NCBI RefSeq assembly: GCF_035046485.1
Contig: NC_085137.1
Span: 7,975,977 to 8,039,976, forward strand
Length of the DNA stretch: 64,000 bases
Direction of reading: 5' to 3'
Source: Aedes albopictus
Taxonomy: Eukaryota > Arthropoda > Insecta > Diptera > Culicidae
Below the pieces are notes generated by a model. It saw nothing but the letters and a program-made list of their open reading frames with translations. It had not been told where the DNA came from and did not search any database. Both the position numbers and the translations under genes were made by a program. Each line of letters starts with the position of its first letter. The first letter of the stretch is position 1. This document shows positions 21,218-33,060 of the stretch, piece by piece.

Positions 21218-23076
21218 ATCAACTATTTGTACAACTTGTTGTCTGAGAAGCACATGTTTTTCTCTCATGGAACCTCGGCAACTTCACGAATTAGTTACAT
21301 GGGTCTCCCCCAGGGCTCATGCTTAAGCCCCCTTCTTTACAATTTTTACGTCAGAGATATCGACGAATGTCTCGTGGAAAATTGCACGCTACGACAGCTT
21401 GCGGACGACGCCGTGGTCTCTATCACCGGACCAGAGGCGGAAGATCTGCAAGGACCACTGCAAGATACCTTAGACAATTTGTCTGCTTGGGCTGTAAAGC
21501 TGGGTATCGAATTCTCTCCGGAGAAAACTGAGTTAGTTGTCTTTTCTAGGAAGCGTGATCCAGCAGATCTAGAGCTTCAATTTTTGGGTAGGGAACTCAC
21601 TCAAAGTCTTTCACATATGTATCTGGGGGTCTGGTTCGACTCTAAAGGCACCTGGGGAAAGCACATTAATTATCTGTATCAGAAGTGCCAACAACGAATC
21701 AACTTCATGCGTACACTTACCGGAACATGGTGGGGAGCCCACCCGGAAGATCTGATAAAGCTTTATCGTACAACGATACTGTCGGTTCTCGAATACGGTA
21801 GCTTTTGCTTTCAGTCCGCCGCGAAAACACACATACTGAAGCTAGAGCGTATCCAGTATCGCTGTCTTCGGATCGCGTTAGGCTGCATGAACTCGACGCA
21901 CACAATGAGTTTGGAGGTACTAGCAGCAGTACTCCCTTTATCAGACCGTTTCGTGGAACTGTCGTTAAGGTTCCTCATCCGCTGTGAGGTGCTGAATCCA
22001 TTGGTAATTGAAAACTTTGAGAAGCTGATCGAACGAATTCATCAAACAAAGTTTATGACAGTGTACTACTCGTACATGACTCTGGAGGTTCATCCTTCTT
22101 CGAATGTTCTCAACCGTGATTGCTTCCCAGACTTCTCCAATTCCACTATAGTTTTTGATCTGTCCATGTTGCAAGAAATCCGTGGAATTCCAGATCCGCT
22201 CCGATCGGAGCACATCCCAAAAATTTTTGCAAACAAGTTTGGCCAAGTCAGTTGCGATAGAAGGTTTTTCACTGACGGGTCAAAACAAATGATTCCACTG
22301 GATTTGGTGTATTTAATGAGCTTCATAGCGCCGCCCATAAACTTCAAAGTCCTTGCTCAGTATACATCGCAGAATTGGCGGCTATACACTACGCATTAGA
22401 GCGAATTGCCTCTCTTCCCTCTGATCAATATTTCATTTTTACGGATAGTCTCAGCTCAATTGAGGCTATTCGCTCAATGAGGCCGGTGAAGCACTCCCCG
22501 TATTTCCTGAGCGAAATTCGATCAATTCTGAGTGCTTTATCGCATCAAGCATATAACATCACTTTGGTTTGGGTCCATTCACATTGCTCGATTCCGGGCA
22601 ATGAGAAAGCGGACTCACTCGCCAAAGTGGGCGCTATGGAAGGCGATATTTATGACCGTCATATCGCTTTCAATGAATTTTTTTCGATTGCTCGTCAGCA
22701 TGCCTTGGTTAGTTGGCAACAAAAATGGGATGCATGGGTATCGAAGACGGCGTGGTTCAAGGGGTTGGATATGGGTCGAGATTTTATAAAGATAATGTGT
22801 CGACTTATGTCCAATCACTACTCTCTGGGCTCGCATTTCTATCGAATAGGGCTCACAGATAGCAATCGTTGTAGCTGTGGTGCAGGCTATCAAGATATCA
22901 ACCATGTTGTGTGGGAATGTCCCGAATACGGTATTGCCAGATCCGATTTATGTGCATCCCTCAGGGCCCGAGGGAAACCAGAAAAGGAAGACATTAGAGA
23001 TGTGTTGGGTAAACTTGATCTTGAGTATATGAAGCTTGTGTACGACTTCTTGAAGCAAGCTGAAGTCTTCGTCTGA
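21218..23076 (+). pseudogene. ORF2 fragment: reverse transcriptase C-half, RNase H, zinc motif
   Basis: The first frame (to about 22285) carries RT motif B, GLPQGSCLSPLLYNFY, and motif C as LADDAVVS (usual form Y/FADD), then thumb and connector. One single-base frameshift in the segment encoding FFTDGSK (near 22275-22290) moves the frame; after it the RNase H runs on with AELAAIHYAL, FTDSLSSIEAI and HSHCSIPGNEKADSLAK, so the D-E-D-D set is present. The end has CSCGAGYQDINHVVWECPEY, a zinc-like motif, and stops at 23074. RT motifs upstream of B, and the endonuclease, are missing. RNase H after RT places it in the I/LOA/Outcast group; the clade is not settled. Confidence 0.85.
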
Positions 23077-23409
23077 TATCCCCGTCTTGTTGTTCCACTT
23101 GTCCACCTCGTGTCCCTTCGAAAATCGTCTGTATGTATCGTTCCAGGATGTATGTCCACTCTACGCTTGACTAGCAGCAATACGCCTTACCAAGCTGTCA
23201 CGTGTCAATGAAAAGCCCCATCACCCTATCCTTTCCTCAAATATTTTTGTTCCCCCTAACCTCGACCAAACCGCGAGTTTTTCGGTTTCCCAAAACTAAC
23301 ATAGTTTATAAGACAAAAACATGAAATTGTAAATAGTTTTAACTGGATTCGGCTCCGTTATGCCTGTTGGCGCATGAGCCTTAAATAAATGATTAAGTAG
23401 AAAAAAAAA
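21218..23409 (+). mobile_element. 5'-truncated I/LOA-type non-LTR retrotransposon, copy 1
   Basis: Begins inside the reverse transcriptase domain, runs through RNase H and a terminal zinc motif, then a 330-bp 3' untranslated region ending ATGATTAAGTAGAAAAAAAA. AAGATTTCA occurs at 21209-21217 and again at 23408-23416, a plausible target duplication (its A part overlaps the tail). 5' truncation is the usual outcome of target-primed reverse transcription. The same family occurs at 56755-59800. Confidence 0.85.
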
Positions 23410-23499
23410 GATTTCAGCATTTTCTAGGTAAACTACACACTGGAAAATTGCGAAATTTTTCACAAACGCATCTTTAATTTATATGCATAAGTATGAGTA

Positions 23500-23705
23500 C
23501 TGTACAATGCTGTGAAGTGAGAAGTAAACACTGAGAAGCTGGACTAAGCTGTGAGGAGTGAATAATGTACGGCAGCGAGGAGTGAGAAACGAAGCATTTG
23601 CAGTTAGCTGTGAATAATTAGAGGTAAGCAGTAAAGAGTGAGAAGTGTGAAGCAGTGAGGAGTGGGTAGTGAGAAGTTTAGAGCGAGTAATAGGAGTGAG
23701 CATAA
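23500..23705 (+). repeat. degenerate GTGAGCAGTGAAGAGTGAG repeat, block 1
   Basis: GTGAAGTGAGAAGTAAACAC, GTGAGGAGTGAATAATG and GCAGTGAGGAGTGGGTAGTG units of AGTGAG with variable spacing. Read in reverse it gives frames full of S, L, T and H that are not genes. Confidence 0.7.
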
Positions 23706-24367
23706 ATAAAACGAAAGTCGTGAACTTGTGTCAACGACCAAAATCTTTGAAGTACAATTTAGCACTGATTTCGAAACCGTGCTTCAAAAAATTTTAGGTA
23801 GAGCAGTTTTTGAATTTTAGCTCAATATCGAGTTTTACAACTTTTAAAAATATGAAATTTACTAAAATTCAAATATCTTGCGTTTTGTTCAACCAATTTC
23901 AAATCTCTTTCCATAAATTGAAAGCTGAATACAATACCATTCGATCATCTGAATGCAGGTTTTGCGTCAGATTGATGAAATTCAAGATATTGACAAGTTT
24001 TAGGGACGACCTCCTTAAATTTTAGCTAAATTTCCAAAAATATATGAAGAATTCTATTTATTTCAATAAGAAAATAACAATTCAAAGATTCTTTCTCAAC
24101 GTTTATTTGACATATTATATGTAGGCGAGTTACAGTAAAAATTCAGCTCAATCGGAGCATTGATTACGGAGAATTAGATGTGTAAAGTGAGCGACTTTGC
24201 TTAAAAATAGAACAAAAATCGATTTTAAATCATCAACCTTGTATGGAAAGTCGAAAAAATTTCCGCTCTACTGTAATTTTTTTCCTTCGCGTTTTTGAAC
24301 TCAGGGCATGATTCTACACCAAAAATGATCATCAGCTTACCTAGTTTAAAAATGCTGTAAACTAGTG
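23706..24367 (+). mobile_element. MITE (CACTAGTTTACA ends), copy A
   Basis: Collinear with copy B at 32108-32782 (ACGAAAGTCGTGAACTT start; TCAACGTTTATTTGACATAT, AACTCAGGGCATGATTCTAC later). The right end TGTAAACTAGTG is intact (24356-24367); the outermost part of the left end is missing. It sits inside the GTGAGCAGTGAAGAG repeat, which resumes directly after it. Confidence 0.8.
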
Positions 24368-24545
24368 ATATTGAGCAGTGGAGAGTGAGGAGTAATCAAT
24401 TGAGAGTGCGGAGTGAGCAATGAAACGTGAAGTTAGAGAAGTGAGTATTGAGGGATTGGCAGTGAAAAGTAAAGAGTGAGAAGTAAGCAGTGAAGAGTGG
24501 AAATTAGTGTACGCAGAATACGGCACCGCAAGCGAAAAATTAACA
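24368..24545 (+). repeat. GTGAGCAGTGAAGAG repeat, block 2
   Basis: GAGCAGTGGAGAGTGAGGAG to GTGAAGAGTGGAAATTAG; continuation of block 1 after the MITE. Confidence 0.7.
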
Positions 24546-24885
24546 ATAAAAAGGCGCGACAGCAAAGCCTTGTTTTTGTTCACAGATTATGACTAACACT
24601 GTTCCCGAGGTTGTTCGCAATAAAGACAACAGGAACATTTGATACGCAAATTTCATTTCGTGATTTTATTATTGTTGTACAATTGAAACTCGAATTTATG
24701 TTAAACAAGAGTCTCATTTAGTTTAAATGATTTGAAATTCGTAGAAATGACCCAAAAAGAAATCTCGGAATATCTTCACCTGAGAACCGTTGGTCACGAA
24801 TCGTGTTGCCAACATACATAGCTTAGGACAGAGCTTTTGTTATTGTGCACATTTTTGCGTACCCTGGTTTAGAATGCGAATGAAG
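24546..24885. other. no gene recognised
   Basis: AT-rich; nothing identifiable. Confidence 0.5.
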
Positions 24886-25437
24886 GTCAGGTATGAGCTG
24901 TAAGGAACTTGAAGCGGTGAGCAGCGAAGAGTGAGACGTTAGCATCGGAGAATCAGATGTAAAAAGTCGAAAAATGATTAATTAAAATTAAACAAAGAGG
25001 AGTGTGGAGCAACCAGTAACGAGCCAGGAGTGAATAAAAGGAAGTGGTCAGTGTAGAGTGATAAAAATAATCAGTAAACAGATGAGTAAGAAGAGAGATG
25101 TGTCGAATGAGGAGTGAGCAGTGAAGAGTAAAAAATATTAGTGATGAATGAGCAGTTAATAGTAATGAGTGATTGGGAAACAGTGAGTGGTGAGCTGCGG
25201 AAAAATAATAGTGAGGAGTATTAAGTAGTAAGAAATCACTAACGGTGAATGAGCAGTGAAAAATGAGAGATGAGGAACAATATAAGATAAGTGAGCAGAT
25301 AGCTGTGAAGATGAAGAAGTGAACTGCAAGAAATTAGCAGTGAAAAGTGAAGAGTTAGCAGTGTGAAGAAATGAGGAGGGGAAAGTGAAGAATGAAGAGC
25401 AAAAAGTGATAAGCGAGGATGAGGAAAAATTGATAAG
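24886..25437 (+). repeat. GTGAGCAGTGAAGAG repeat, block 3
   Basis: Long run of AGTGAGCAGTGAAGAGT-like units with variable length. A last short patch is at 25605-25690. Confidence 0.7.
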
Positions 25438-25590
25438 GGCTGTTTATAAATCAGGTAAACCAAAATTTGTCAATCTCAGACCCCCTCCCCTCTCATAGAC
25501 TTTTGTTCATAAAATTTATATGAAGCGTGGACTTTGGCCTGAACCCTTCCTCCCACAAAAGCCTACGTGGTTTTCGAATTTAGAGGTCAT
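25438..25590. mobile_element. degraded MITE of the GGGCTGTTTATAAAT group
   Basis: AAGGGCTGTTTATAAATCAG at the left, CAGACCCCCTCCCCTCTCAT inside and AGCCTACGTGG near the right end resemble a decayed copy of the 9459-9617 type. Confidence 0.45.
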
Positions 25591-25689
25591 TCGAAAGCAT
25601 TAACGAGTATTGAAAAGTAAAAAGTGTGGAGTGGGAAACAATAAGAAGTCAGTAGTCAGCTGTGAAGAGTCAGAGTTCAGTGCTCGTAC

Positions 25690-26925
25690 TTGACTTGACT
25701 CAGTACGAGACACTGAAGACGACCTTACAGTTGAGGTCGAAATACGTATCTGTCAAAGGATGCAAATTCTTAGTGGAATTATAAGAAACAGTACTTAACC
25801 CGATTTTCTTTTTACTTACTGCTATTCCACTGACACGCCCAGGCTCATCATCAGAATTTGAAAATTAATTCTATTTTGAAATAAATTCAACGGCGGCTCG
25901 CAGTTATACCTCCAAATTTTCCTTTGAGTAACATAGAAGCCCCATAACGAAAACTCGATTTTGGAAATTGGCAAAACGCAATGATTGTTGCGCACTCATC
26001 AAACTTCTGTCGGATTCCCCTCTACACCAGCCCAGATCTAACTGTTCACACTAGAGTGAATGTGCGGCATCGAACAACGGTTGGCTTTCCCCCTCGCTTC
26101 ATTCGGTTACGGAAACCGGAAGCAGCCCAGAGGCTTTTGATAAATGATAGCGATGCACGGGCCCCGGCAAATCAACTCTCCGTTGCACTCATACTTCACA
26201 TATGCACACGGTCGATTGGAGCTATTGCTCCAGAGCACATGTGCAAGGGGAGCTCGCCATTGAGGCAACACGACCGCCAAAGCCAATTGTCCGTGCACAG
26301 AACGAATGAATAAACAATGAATGATGGAACGATCGAGAGACGATTGTTGCGATGCATTTGTGTGTTGCAACTGTGGGTGATGCACGGCACATACATTACA
26401 CATACACATGTACAGATACACGGACAATGCTGTTGTTCCGAGTGAAGATTTATGCACGCTTCGTTATCTATCCGAAGTGGGTGCCGTTTTGCTATCTCAC
26501 TTACCAGAAGGAGATGAGGTCGCTATTGCTACATGTGGCGATGATAATTGAAAAGCTTTTTTTACATTTGTATGGGCATTTTTTTTTCTTCATTTGAATT
26601 TTTTGTTTTTTTTTTTTTTTTTTTTGATGAGGCTCTGAAAACCTCTTCTCGAGTATATTAAACACTATTGTATGTAATGATGTACTTTTTATATAATTCA
26701 ATATGCATGACAGGTTCAACTTAAGGTGAAACATCAGAGGATACAAATGTGGCTGTCACAATGGCCGACCTGAACCCCTACTCACGTTTTTTAAGAGCAC
26801 CAATCTTAAAAAGTCGTAAACAAAGGCGCTCGATTTGGAAAAGCTGCATCTTTTTGTAAGTGAGCAAAGCCAGGATAAACAAGTGTAATTTTTTTTCCAA
26901 ACTGTTCTTTAGAAACTCTTCCAGG
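25690..26925. other. no gene recognised; short hairpin and poly-T
   Basis: GACGACCTTACAGTTGAGGTCG at 25721-25742 can form a small CGACCT/AGGTCG hairpin followed by AAATACGTATCTGTCAA; it looks like a dispersed repeat but I cannot name it. 25980-26450 is GC-richer and non-repetitive, with GCACATGTGC-type palindromes; a promoter or enhancer is possible but unproven. A poly-T tract lies at 26601-26626. Confidence 0.4.
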
Positions 26926-26929
26926 GTTT

Positions 26930-27425
26930 ACAAAGTTTTATTTTTGGCATTTTTTTCAGCGCTTCCTTCAAATATTTCCTCAAGAATTTGAGAAATCCAG
27001 TATAAATTCCCCCAAGAATTCTTCTAGGTAGATTGACATACCCTCCTTCTGAAACTTCGTAAGGACTTACTTTATACTTTAAGCTTTTAAAATTTTCTAC
27101 AATGATCCAGAAGTTCTTTCATGAATTCTTTTATAAATTCTTCCAGTGTTTGTTTTTGAAAACCTTCCAGAGAATGTGTACTGAAATTCATCCAGAAAAT
27201 CCTGCAGAAATTCCCTTAATAATTTTTGAAATATTTCTTTCAGTGCTTCAGGCTGGCATTTGCCTAGAGATTCCTGCAGAAGTTCATACAGAGGTTCCTT
27301 CGGGATTTCCTCCAAAAATTTCTCTGGCATTTCCTGTATGGATAAATCTAAGAATTTTACTTAATATTCTTTAAAAAAATCAGAACCTTTTGCAATTCCT
27401 TCAGAAATATCTCAAGAGTTTTTAG
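26930..27425 (+). repeat. degenerate 12-bp repeat, array B, forward arm part 1
   Basis: CTCTTCCAGGGTTTACAAAG, TTCCTCAAGAATTTGAGAAA and TTCCTGCAGAAGTTCATACA-type units, forward. Interrupted on the right by the CR1-like copy. Confidence 0.65.
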
Positions 27426-27429
27426 AATT

Positions 27430-28765
27430 TCTAAAAACGCATAAGCATAGCATCAAAACACAGAACAATTCAAAACAAAACAAAAAGTGAACACGAACGC
27501 TACGTAATTATATCGTATTGATCAAACTAATTCATCATCATAAAAACCTAATCACACTGTATCGGGTTTTCAGGTGCTTTCCCTTCTTTTAAATTCTCGG
27601 AACTTCAGATTACTTGGCCACGTGGCCGATGCCATAGCCGTAGACTTCCACTTGCGATTCAGGACAATTTTAAATGATATATAATCGAGTGTACTACAAT
27701 CGACCCACCGCGGAACAAGTTTTCTGACATTTCTGCACTCGGCATCACTAGCACCCAAACATCGGGAGACCATCAGTTGGACATCCTCCTCTGAAACGCT
27801 CCCGTCGATATTCGTCAGCAACAACGCAAAACTCTCTTCTTCTCCGACAGGGCTCGACAATCGTTCGGGACTCGCATGTACACTAGCCATTGGGGTGCAT
27901 TCGTTTGGTCTTCTCATTTCACTATCGGTTGATCGTGAGGAATTCGGAGTAGAATGTGGCATTATCCCCGTATCCACATGGCAGCTTGCAGTTGAGGCTA
28001 GCACAGTTAATATAGAATCAACTCTGGAGCAACAATTGAAAAGGGCATACAAACATTGGTAAACAATGACTTCACACGTCGCTCCTGAGCCCCCATCAGC
28101 TTATTCACAAAAACTAACCATTATCAGATAGAGCAAACATCGATCTTTCGGATAACGGTGTTCATTTGCGTGGGCGGGCTGCTGTTAGGCCCTACGGAGC
28201 GTTTTCGAAAAAAGACACAAGACCTCTTGGGCCCTTTTCAAATGTTGCTCCAGAACTTTCATTTTCAGCTCATCGACATCACGTTGTTGTGCATATTGTT
28301 GTTCTGGAATAAGCAAGGGCTCGGCCACGGCGGTTGATTCTTTCACATTTCCTTTTCGATCATTTCTCCAATGTATGAACTCAGTGAAGCACTCATCACA
28401 CAACCAAAAACTGATTCTGTTTGGAGGCGATACAGCAGCAAGATCACTTTTACTCAGTCCAACACAAGTAGCGTGGTAAACAGTAGCACACAAACCGTTG
28501 CAATAAATGAATGGCTGACTTTTCGTTATCACTGGAGAGGTACACTGCTTGCAATCCATGGCAGAATTATAGTTTATTTTACCGATCCGACGACTAATTG
28601 GGATGATTGGTGATTAAAAAGCTGTGGTTTCAACGGAATTGTATCCCACGGTAACTTGAAGAATTTTCGGTACCGATTACAACAGCAACTTGCGAAAGTT
28701 TTCATGCGAAGAAAGAAGGCGCACCGACCGAAACGACAACAGAACACACAAACGTAAAAGATTGC
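27430..28765 (-). mobile_element. CR1-like non-LTR derivative, ORF1 only
   Basis: Reads on the minus strand as a 5' leader (28560-28760, with CGTTTCGGTCGGTGCGCC), a broken ORF1 (28559 to 27570) and then directly a 3'-type sequence (ATGATGATGAATTAGTTTGA and on) with no ORF2. The insertion interrupts a 12-bp-type array on both sides. It looks like an internally deleted, non-autonomous copy; the boundaries are approximate. Confidence 0.6.
27570..28559 (-). pseudogene. CR1-type ORF1 with PHD finger, broken
   Basis: The amino end has a PHD-type zinc finger with ligands C3, C6, C20, C24, H29, C32, C54 and C57 (MDCKQC ... YCNGLC ... YHATC ... WLCDEC). After residue 124 there is a stop, and a further in-frame stop near 28106; the segment between is open in another frame, so at least one frameshift separates the halves. 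The second half (28052 to 27570) contains LLTNIDGSVSEEDVQLMVSR, RKLVPRWVDCSTLDYISFKI and WPSNLKFREF, typical of ORF1 proteins of CR1-like elements. PHD fingers in CR1-like ORF1 are established; the clade is by motif, not search. A domesticated PHD gene is the alternative. Confidence 0.65.
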
Positions 28766-29395
28766 TCCAGGAATGCTCTCATAAAATCCTCCAAGAACTT
28801 TATCAAAGGGTTTTCCAGCTTTTTCCCTAAGAAACCCTCAATATTTTTCCCATGTAATTCCATTCTATTGGAGTTCCACCAAAGGGTTTCCGAAAAATTT
28901 CTCCAGGTATTTCTCTAGGAAGTTCTGTAGAAGTTCCTCCTAGGATTTCATCATTAATTTCCCTAGTATTTCTTCAAATTATTGCATCAGTATTTTCGGA
29001 GACTTTTACAGAGATTCTTTATATCCTTAAATTTACTGGACATTTCTTCAGAAATTCCTTCAGCAATCCCAAAAATCAATCAAAAATATATCCAGAGACT
29101 TGTTCACAGTTTAGTCAGAAATGCCATCAAGTGATTTCTATAAATAAAAGTTCATTAAGATTCCTTCAGGAGTTCTTCTATTGAGTTTTCAGGAAGTTTC
29201 AGCTATTTATTTGAATATTCTCCCAAGGGTTCCTTCAAGAATTTATTGAGGATTCCTTCAAGAAGCCTCGCAAAAAAATGTCCAAAGTTTTTTTTTTAAT
29301 TAATCTTGGAGCTCTATCAGAAATTCTCTTCTGATTCTTTTAGAGATTCCTGCAAGAATTCTTTCAGTAATTTTTTACTGACTTTTTAGAAGTTC
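28766..29395 (+). repeat. array B, forward arm part 2
   Basis: GCTCCAGGAATGCTCTCATA, TTCTGTAGAAGTTCCTCCTA and similar forward units, continuing the array left of the CR1-like copy. Confidence 0.65.
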
Positions 29396-29890
29396 TTCCA
29401 GAATTGCACAAAAAAATGCAGAAAGAATTCTTGAAACAATCTGTAAAGACATTCCCTAAGAAAATTTTGAAGATTGTCTGTAGAACTCCCTCGAAAACAT
29501 TTGGTGATGAACTTTGGAAATTCCTAGAAGATATTTTTAAAAATCTTCTGGAGGCATTTTTAGAAAAAAAAATCCTGAAGCAATTTCCTTACCTTAAGAA
29601 ATTTCTTAAGATACCTTCTTAATTACTAGAAGAAAATCATGAAAAACTTCTGTAGAAAATCTCGAAGTAACTCCATGAAAAAATTTCTAGAAAATATTCT
29701 AGAAGGATTCCTGGTGAAATCCATATAGAATCTCTTTTGCATAAGGATCTCATTTGCAGGCACATGTACTGGTGGATTCTTGAAGAAATTCCTTTAAAAA
29801 AAACTCTCAAGGATCCCTGAAGGATTTTCCGAAGATACTCTTGGAAGAAATCCAGGAGACATCTCTAAAGGAATTCTTCTAGATACAAGA
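29396..29890 (-). repeat. array B, reverse arm
   Basis: From about 29400 the units read reversed: AGAAAGAATTCTTGAAACAA, CTTCTGGAGGCATTTTTAGA, AGAAGGATTCCTGGTGAAAT. The 72-aa frame at 29404-29622 is a by-product. Confidence 0.65.
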
Positions 29891-30400
29891 TAATGTGCAA
29901 TGCGCTACTTTTTTTTTGCTCGAATCCATTCAGAAACGTCTCTCAAATGCGGAAAATGTGTCAAGGCTGGTCGATTTTGCTCTGGACAACACTTTATGAA
30001 AAGCTGAGTAATCCAGAGGAATCGTGAGTATCACTCTGAACAAAGATTAGCTTTCGTCATATCTGCCTTGAAACGAGGAATTCTTAGAAAAATGGCTCAT
30101 TAGGAAATTAGAAAACAAAAAAGAGAAAAAAAAAGGATTTTTATTGTTTTATGAAATCTTCTCTGGTTTTTTTTTCTCCAAAACAGCTCTATGAATTCCC
30201 ACAAAAAATACAACAAGGAAAGTTGAACTCAAAATCTGCCAAGGATTTTTTTCGCAAACTCCTCCATCTATTTTCCAGAAATTCAATTGTTTAATCGTTA
30301 TGTGTCCGACATTTTTTTGCTTTTTTCTACACCGTGTATTTTAAATGGGTGCTGGGTACCCGGGTACCCTGTCGGCCACATAAGGGTTAACAGTTCAAAA
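29891..30400. other. no gene recognised
   Basis: AT-rich gap between arrays B and C; the 62-aa frame at 30287-30475 has no family match I recognise. Confidence 0.45.
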
Positions 30401-31405
30401 AATATCTCTGAGAATTACTTTCTTTTGGGTACATTTCCAGGGTTCCTTCTGAAACTTCGCAAGGGATTATTCTAGGACCTCGATTAGGGAATCTCTCACA
30501 AATTGCAGGGATTCATCAAAATATCTTTAAAACATTTTTCGTTTTCTTGAACATATTTTTTTACAAAATGTTGCACTTTCTTGTAAGACATGCGTTTACG
30601 AAACTTGAGGCAGATCCCTTCATATGTTTAAAACAATATTTGGAATCATATGCATTATTCCTGATTTTATTGCAAAAAATAGATGAAAAGCAACTAACTC
30701 CTCCCCATGTTATGGCACTTGAAAAAAAAAAACCTCCAAGAATTTTACTAAAGGATTTTTCCACATATTTTTCAAAAATTACCCTAATAAATCTAAGAAT
30801 TCCGCCAAGGGTTGGCAGAGCGGTTTCACCAGGTTTTGCACCTGGAAGTTCTTCTGAAATTCCTCCTCGGATTCCTTCAACAATTTCCCTGAGATTTCTT
30901 CATGTAGAGATTCATTCAAAAGTACTCCCTCAGATTTCTGTAGGTTTTTAGTAAGTCTTTATTTACGAGATTTTCAGCCCGAGGTTGGTTCATATCATAT
31001 TTCTATAGGGATCTACTCAACATTTACCAGAAATTCCTGCAAGAACTACTGCTTAGAATACTACTAAAATCTTCAGGGTTTTCTTCAAAAATATACCGAG
31101 ACCCGACCCTTCAGCAAGATATATCTTCTAAAGTTTAACGGAGTTTTTCAAAAATTTCTCTAAATATTTCTTAAAAATCACACCCAGATCCCTTCGGGAA
31201 ATCATCCAAGAGCTTCCCAACGAAGTTCTTACAGGAATGCCTTCAGTCATTCCTGCCGAAACTCCCAAGAAGGATTTTTTGTAAAATTGTTATTGCAGCA
31301 CATTCATAAATATCTCCTTGGATTCTTTTAGAATTTCGTGCAGGAATTATTTCAAATATTCCTCGAGGATTTTTTTCAAACATTTTTTTTCCAGAAATTG
31401 CACAA
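30401..31405 (+). repeat. degenerate 12-bp repeat, array C, forward arm
   Basis: TTCCAGGGTTCCTTCTGAAA, TTCCTCCTCGGATTCCTTCA and similar. It contains the recurrent 45-bp motif at 30953-30997 (TTTACGAGATTTTCAGCCCG, then AGGTTGGTTCAT). Confidence 0.6.
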
Positions 31406-31841
31406 GAAATTACTGCGAGTAAATTTGAAAAAAAAAATCCCTAAACGAGTATCTAAAGAAATCCCTGAAGGATTGTCTGAAGGCATCTCTTGATAAACTT
31501 CTGATTATACCTTGGCAGATTCCTAGGCGAAATTTTTGTATTCTTTTTTTAAAGAGATTCCTGAACAAAATATCTTAAGCAATTTAGTAAGTAGCCATCT
31601 TTGAAGAAATATCTGGATAAGTGCATGGAGGATACTTGACGGAACCCCTTAGGATATCTCCTCAATTCTTTTAAAACAGAACAATGAGAAACTACTAGAG
31701 AACTTTGCAGGAAATTACTAGAAAAAAATGCCTGAGAAGTTTCCGGAGGCATTCCTGGAGAAATCCGTAAGAGAGTTCCTGATGAAATTTCTTACAAATT
31801 ACCGCATTCTTTAAAAAAAATCCCTCAATACATTTCTGAAA

Positions 31842-32058
31842 TAGGGTCTTGTACCATTTGGGCGGGTGTACCTATTTTGGGCACTTGGTGCTATAACTAA
31901 GTCAATTTCAAACCGATTGATTTGATTTTTTGTATAGAGTTAGGCACGTACAGTATGCAGCTCTGTACGAAAAATCTAATCAATCGGTTTGAAATTGACT
32001 TAGTTATAGCAGCAAGTGCCCAAAATAGGTACACCTGCCCAAATGGTACAAGACCCTA
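31842..32058. mobile_element. short foldback MITE (TAGGGTCTTGTACC ends)
   Basis: TAGGGTCTTGTACCATTTGG at the left equals the reverse complement of the right end; arms of about 95 bp extend through CTATAACTAAGTCAATTTCA and AAACCGATTGATT, loop under 30 bp. The flanks are only loosely similar, so no target duplication is claimed. Confidence 0.85.
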
Positions 32059-32107
32059 GCTCTGGAACACTCTCTGACGGATTCCATGGAAGAACTCTTG
32101 AAAATAA

Positions 32108-32782
32108 CACTAGTTTACAAAACAAAACGAAAGTCGTGAACTTCTGTCAATGACCAAAATTTTTGAAGCATAATTTAGCGCTGATTTCGAGACCGTGCTT
32201 CAAAAAAATTGAAGAAGAACAGTTTTTGAGTTTAAGCTTAATATCGAGTTTTATAACTTTTTATAACATGGAATTTATTAAAATTCAAATATCTTGCGTT
32301 TTGTTCAACCAATTTTAAATCTTTTTCCATAAATTTAAAGCTGAATATAATACCATTCGATCATCTGAATGCAGGTTTTGCGTCATATTGATGGAATTCA
32401 AGATATTGGCGAGTTTTAGAGACGATCTCCTTAAATTTTAGCAAATTTTCCAAAAATATATGAAGAAATGTAATTTTTTTAATAAGAAAAAAACAATTTT
32501 AAAATTCTTTCTCAACGTTTATTTGACATATCATATGTAGGCGAGTTACAGTAAAAAAATCAGCTCAATCAGAGTATTGATTACAGAGAATGAGATGTGT
32601 GAAGTGAGCGACTTTGCTTAAAAATAGAACAAAAGTCGATTTCAAATCATCAACCTTGTATGGAAAGTTGAATAAATTTCCGCTCTGCTGTATTTTTTTT
32701 CCTTTGCGTTTTCAAACTCAGGGCATGATTCTACACCAAAAACGATCATCAGCACCGAGTTCAAAAATGCTGTAAACTAGTG
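32108..32782 (+). mobile_element. MITE (CACTAGTTTACA ends), copy B, PIF/Harbinger-like
   Basis: Both ends are intact: CACTAGTTTACA at 32108 and TGTAAACTAGTG to 32782. TAA lies directly outside each end (32105-32107, 32783-32785), a 3-bp duplication of the TWA type made by PIF/Harbinger transposases. 675 bp, no coding; a 662-bp copy is at 23706-24367. Confidence 0.82.
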
Positions 32783-33060
32783 TAATCAAGAATAATTTTT
32801 AAAAATAAAAATCATACACAACTTCTGAAGGAATTGGCGCATAAAAATCCCTGATGAAATTTTTGAACAAATCCTGCAGAAACAGAATAATTCCTGAAGG
32901 CATTTTCTTGAGAACCACTTAACAAATTTCTGAGAATAACAATTTTATTGAAGGAATCTTCGAAAGAATACCTGGAAAAACTGGATTCTTGAAAATGTTC
33001 GTTGTATTGCCCATATGATGTGTGGTTGTGTGGACTCTTTTGGCAATAATTGTCCGGTTA

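Larger units (their letters stand above)
31430..32990 (-). repeat. array C, reverse arm (interrupted by two MITEs)
   Basis: ATCCCTGAAGGATTGTCTGA, TTCCGGAGGCATTCCTGGAG and TTCTGAAGGAATTGGCGC read as reverse units. MITEs at 31842-32058 and 32108-32782 are inserted in it. Confidence 0.6.
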
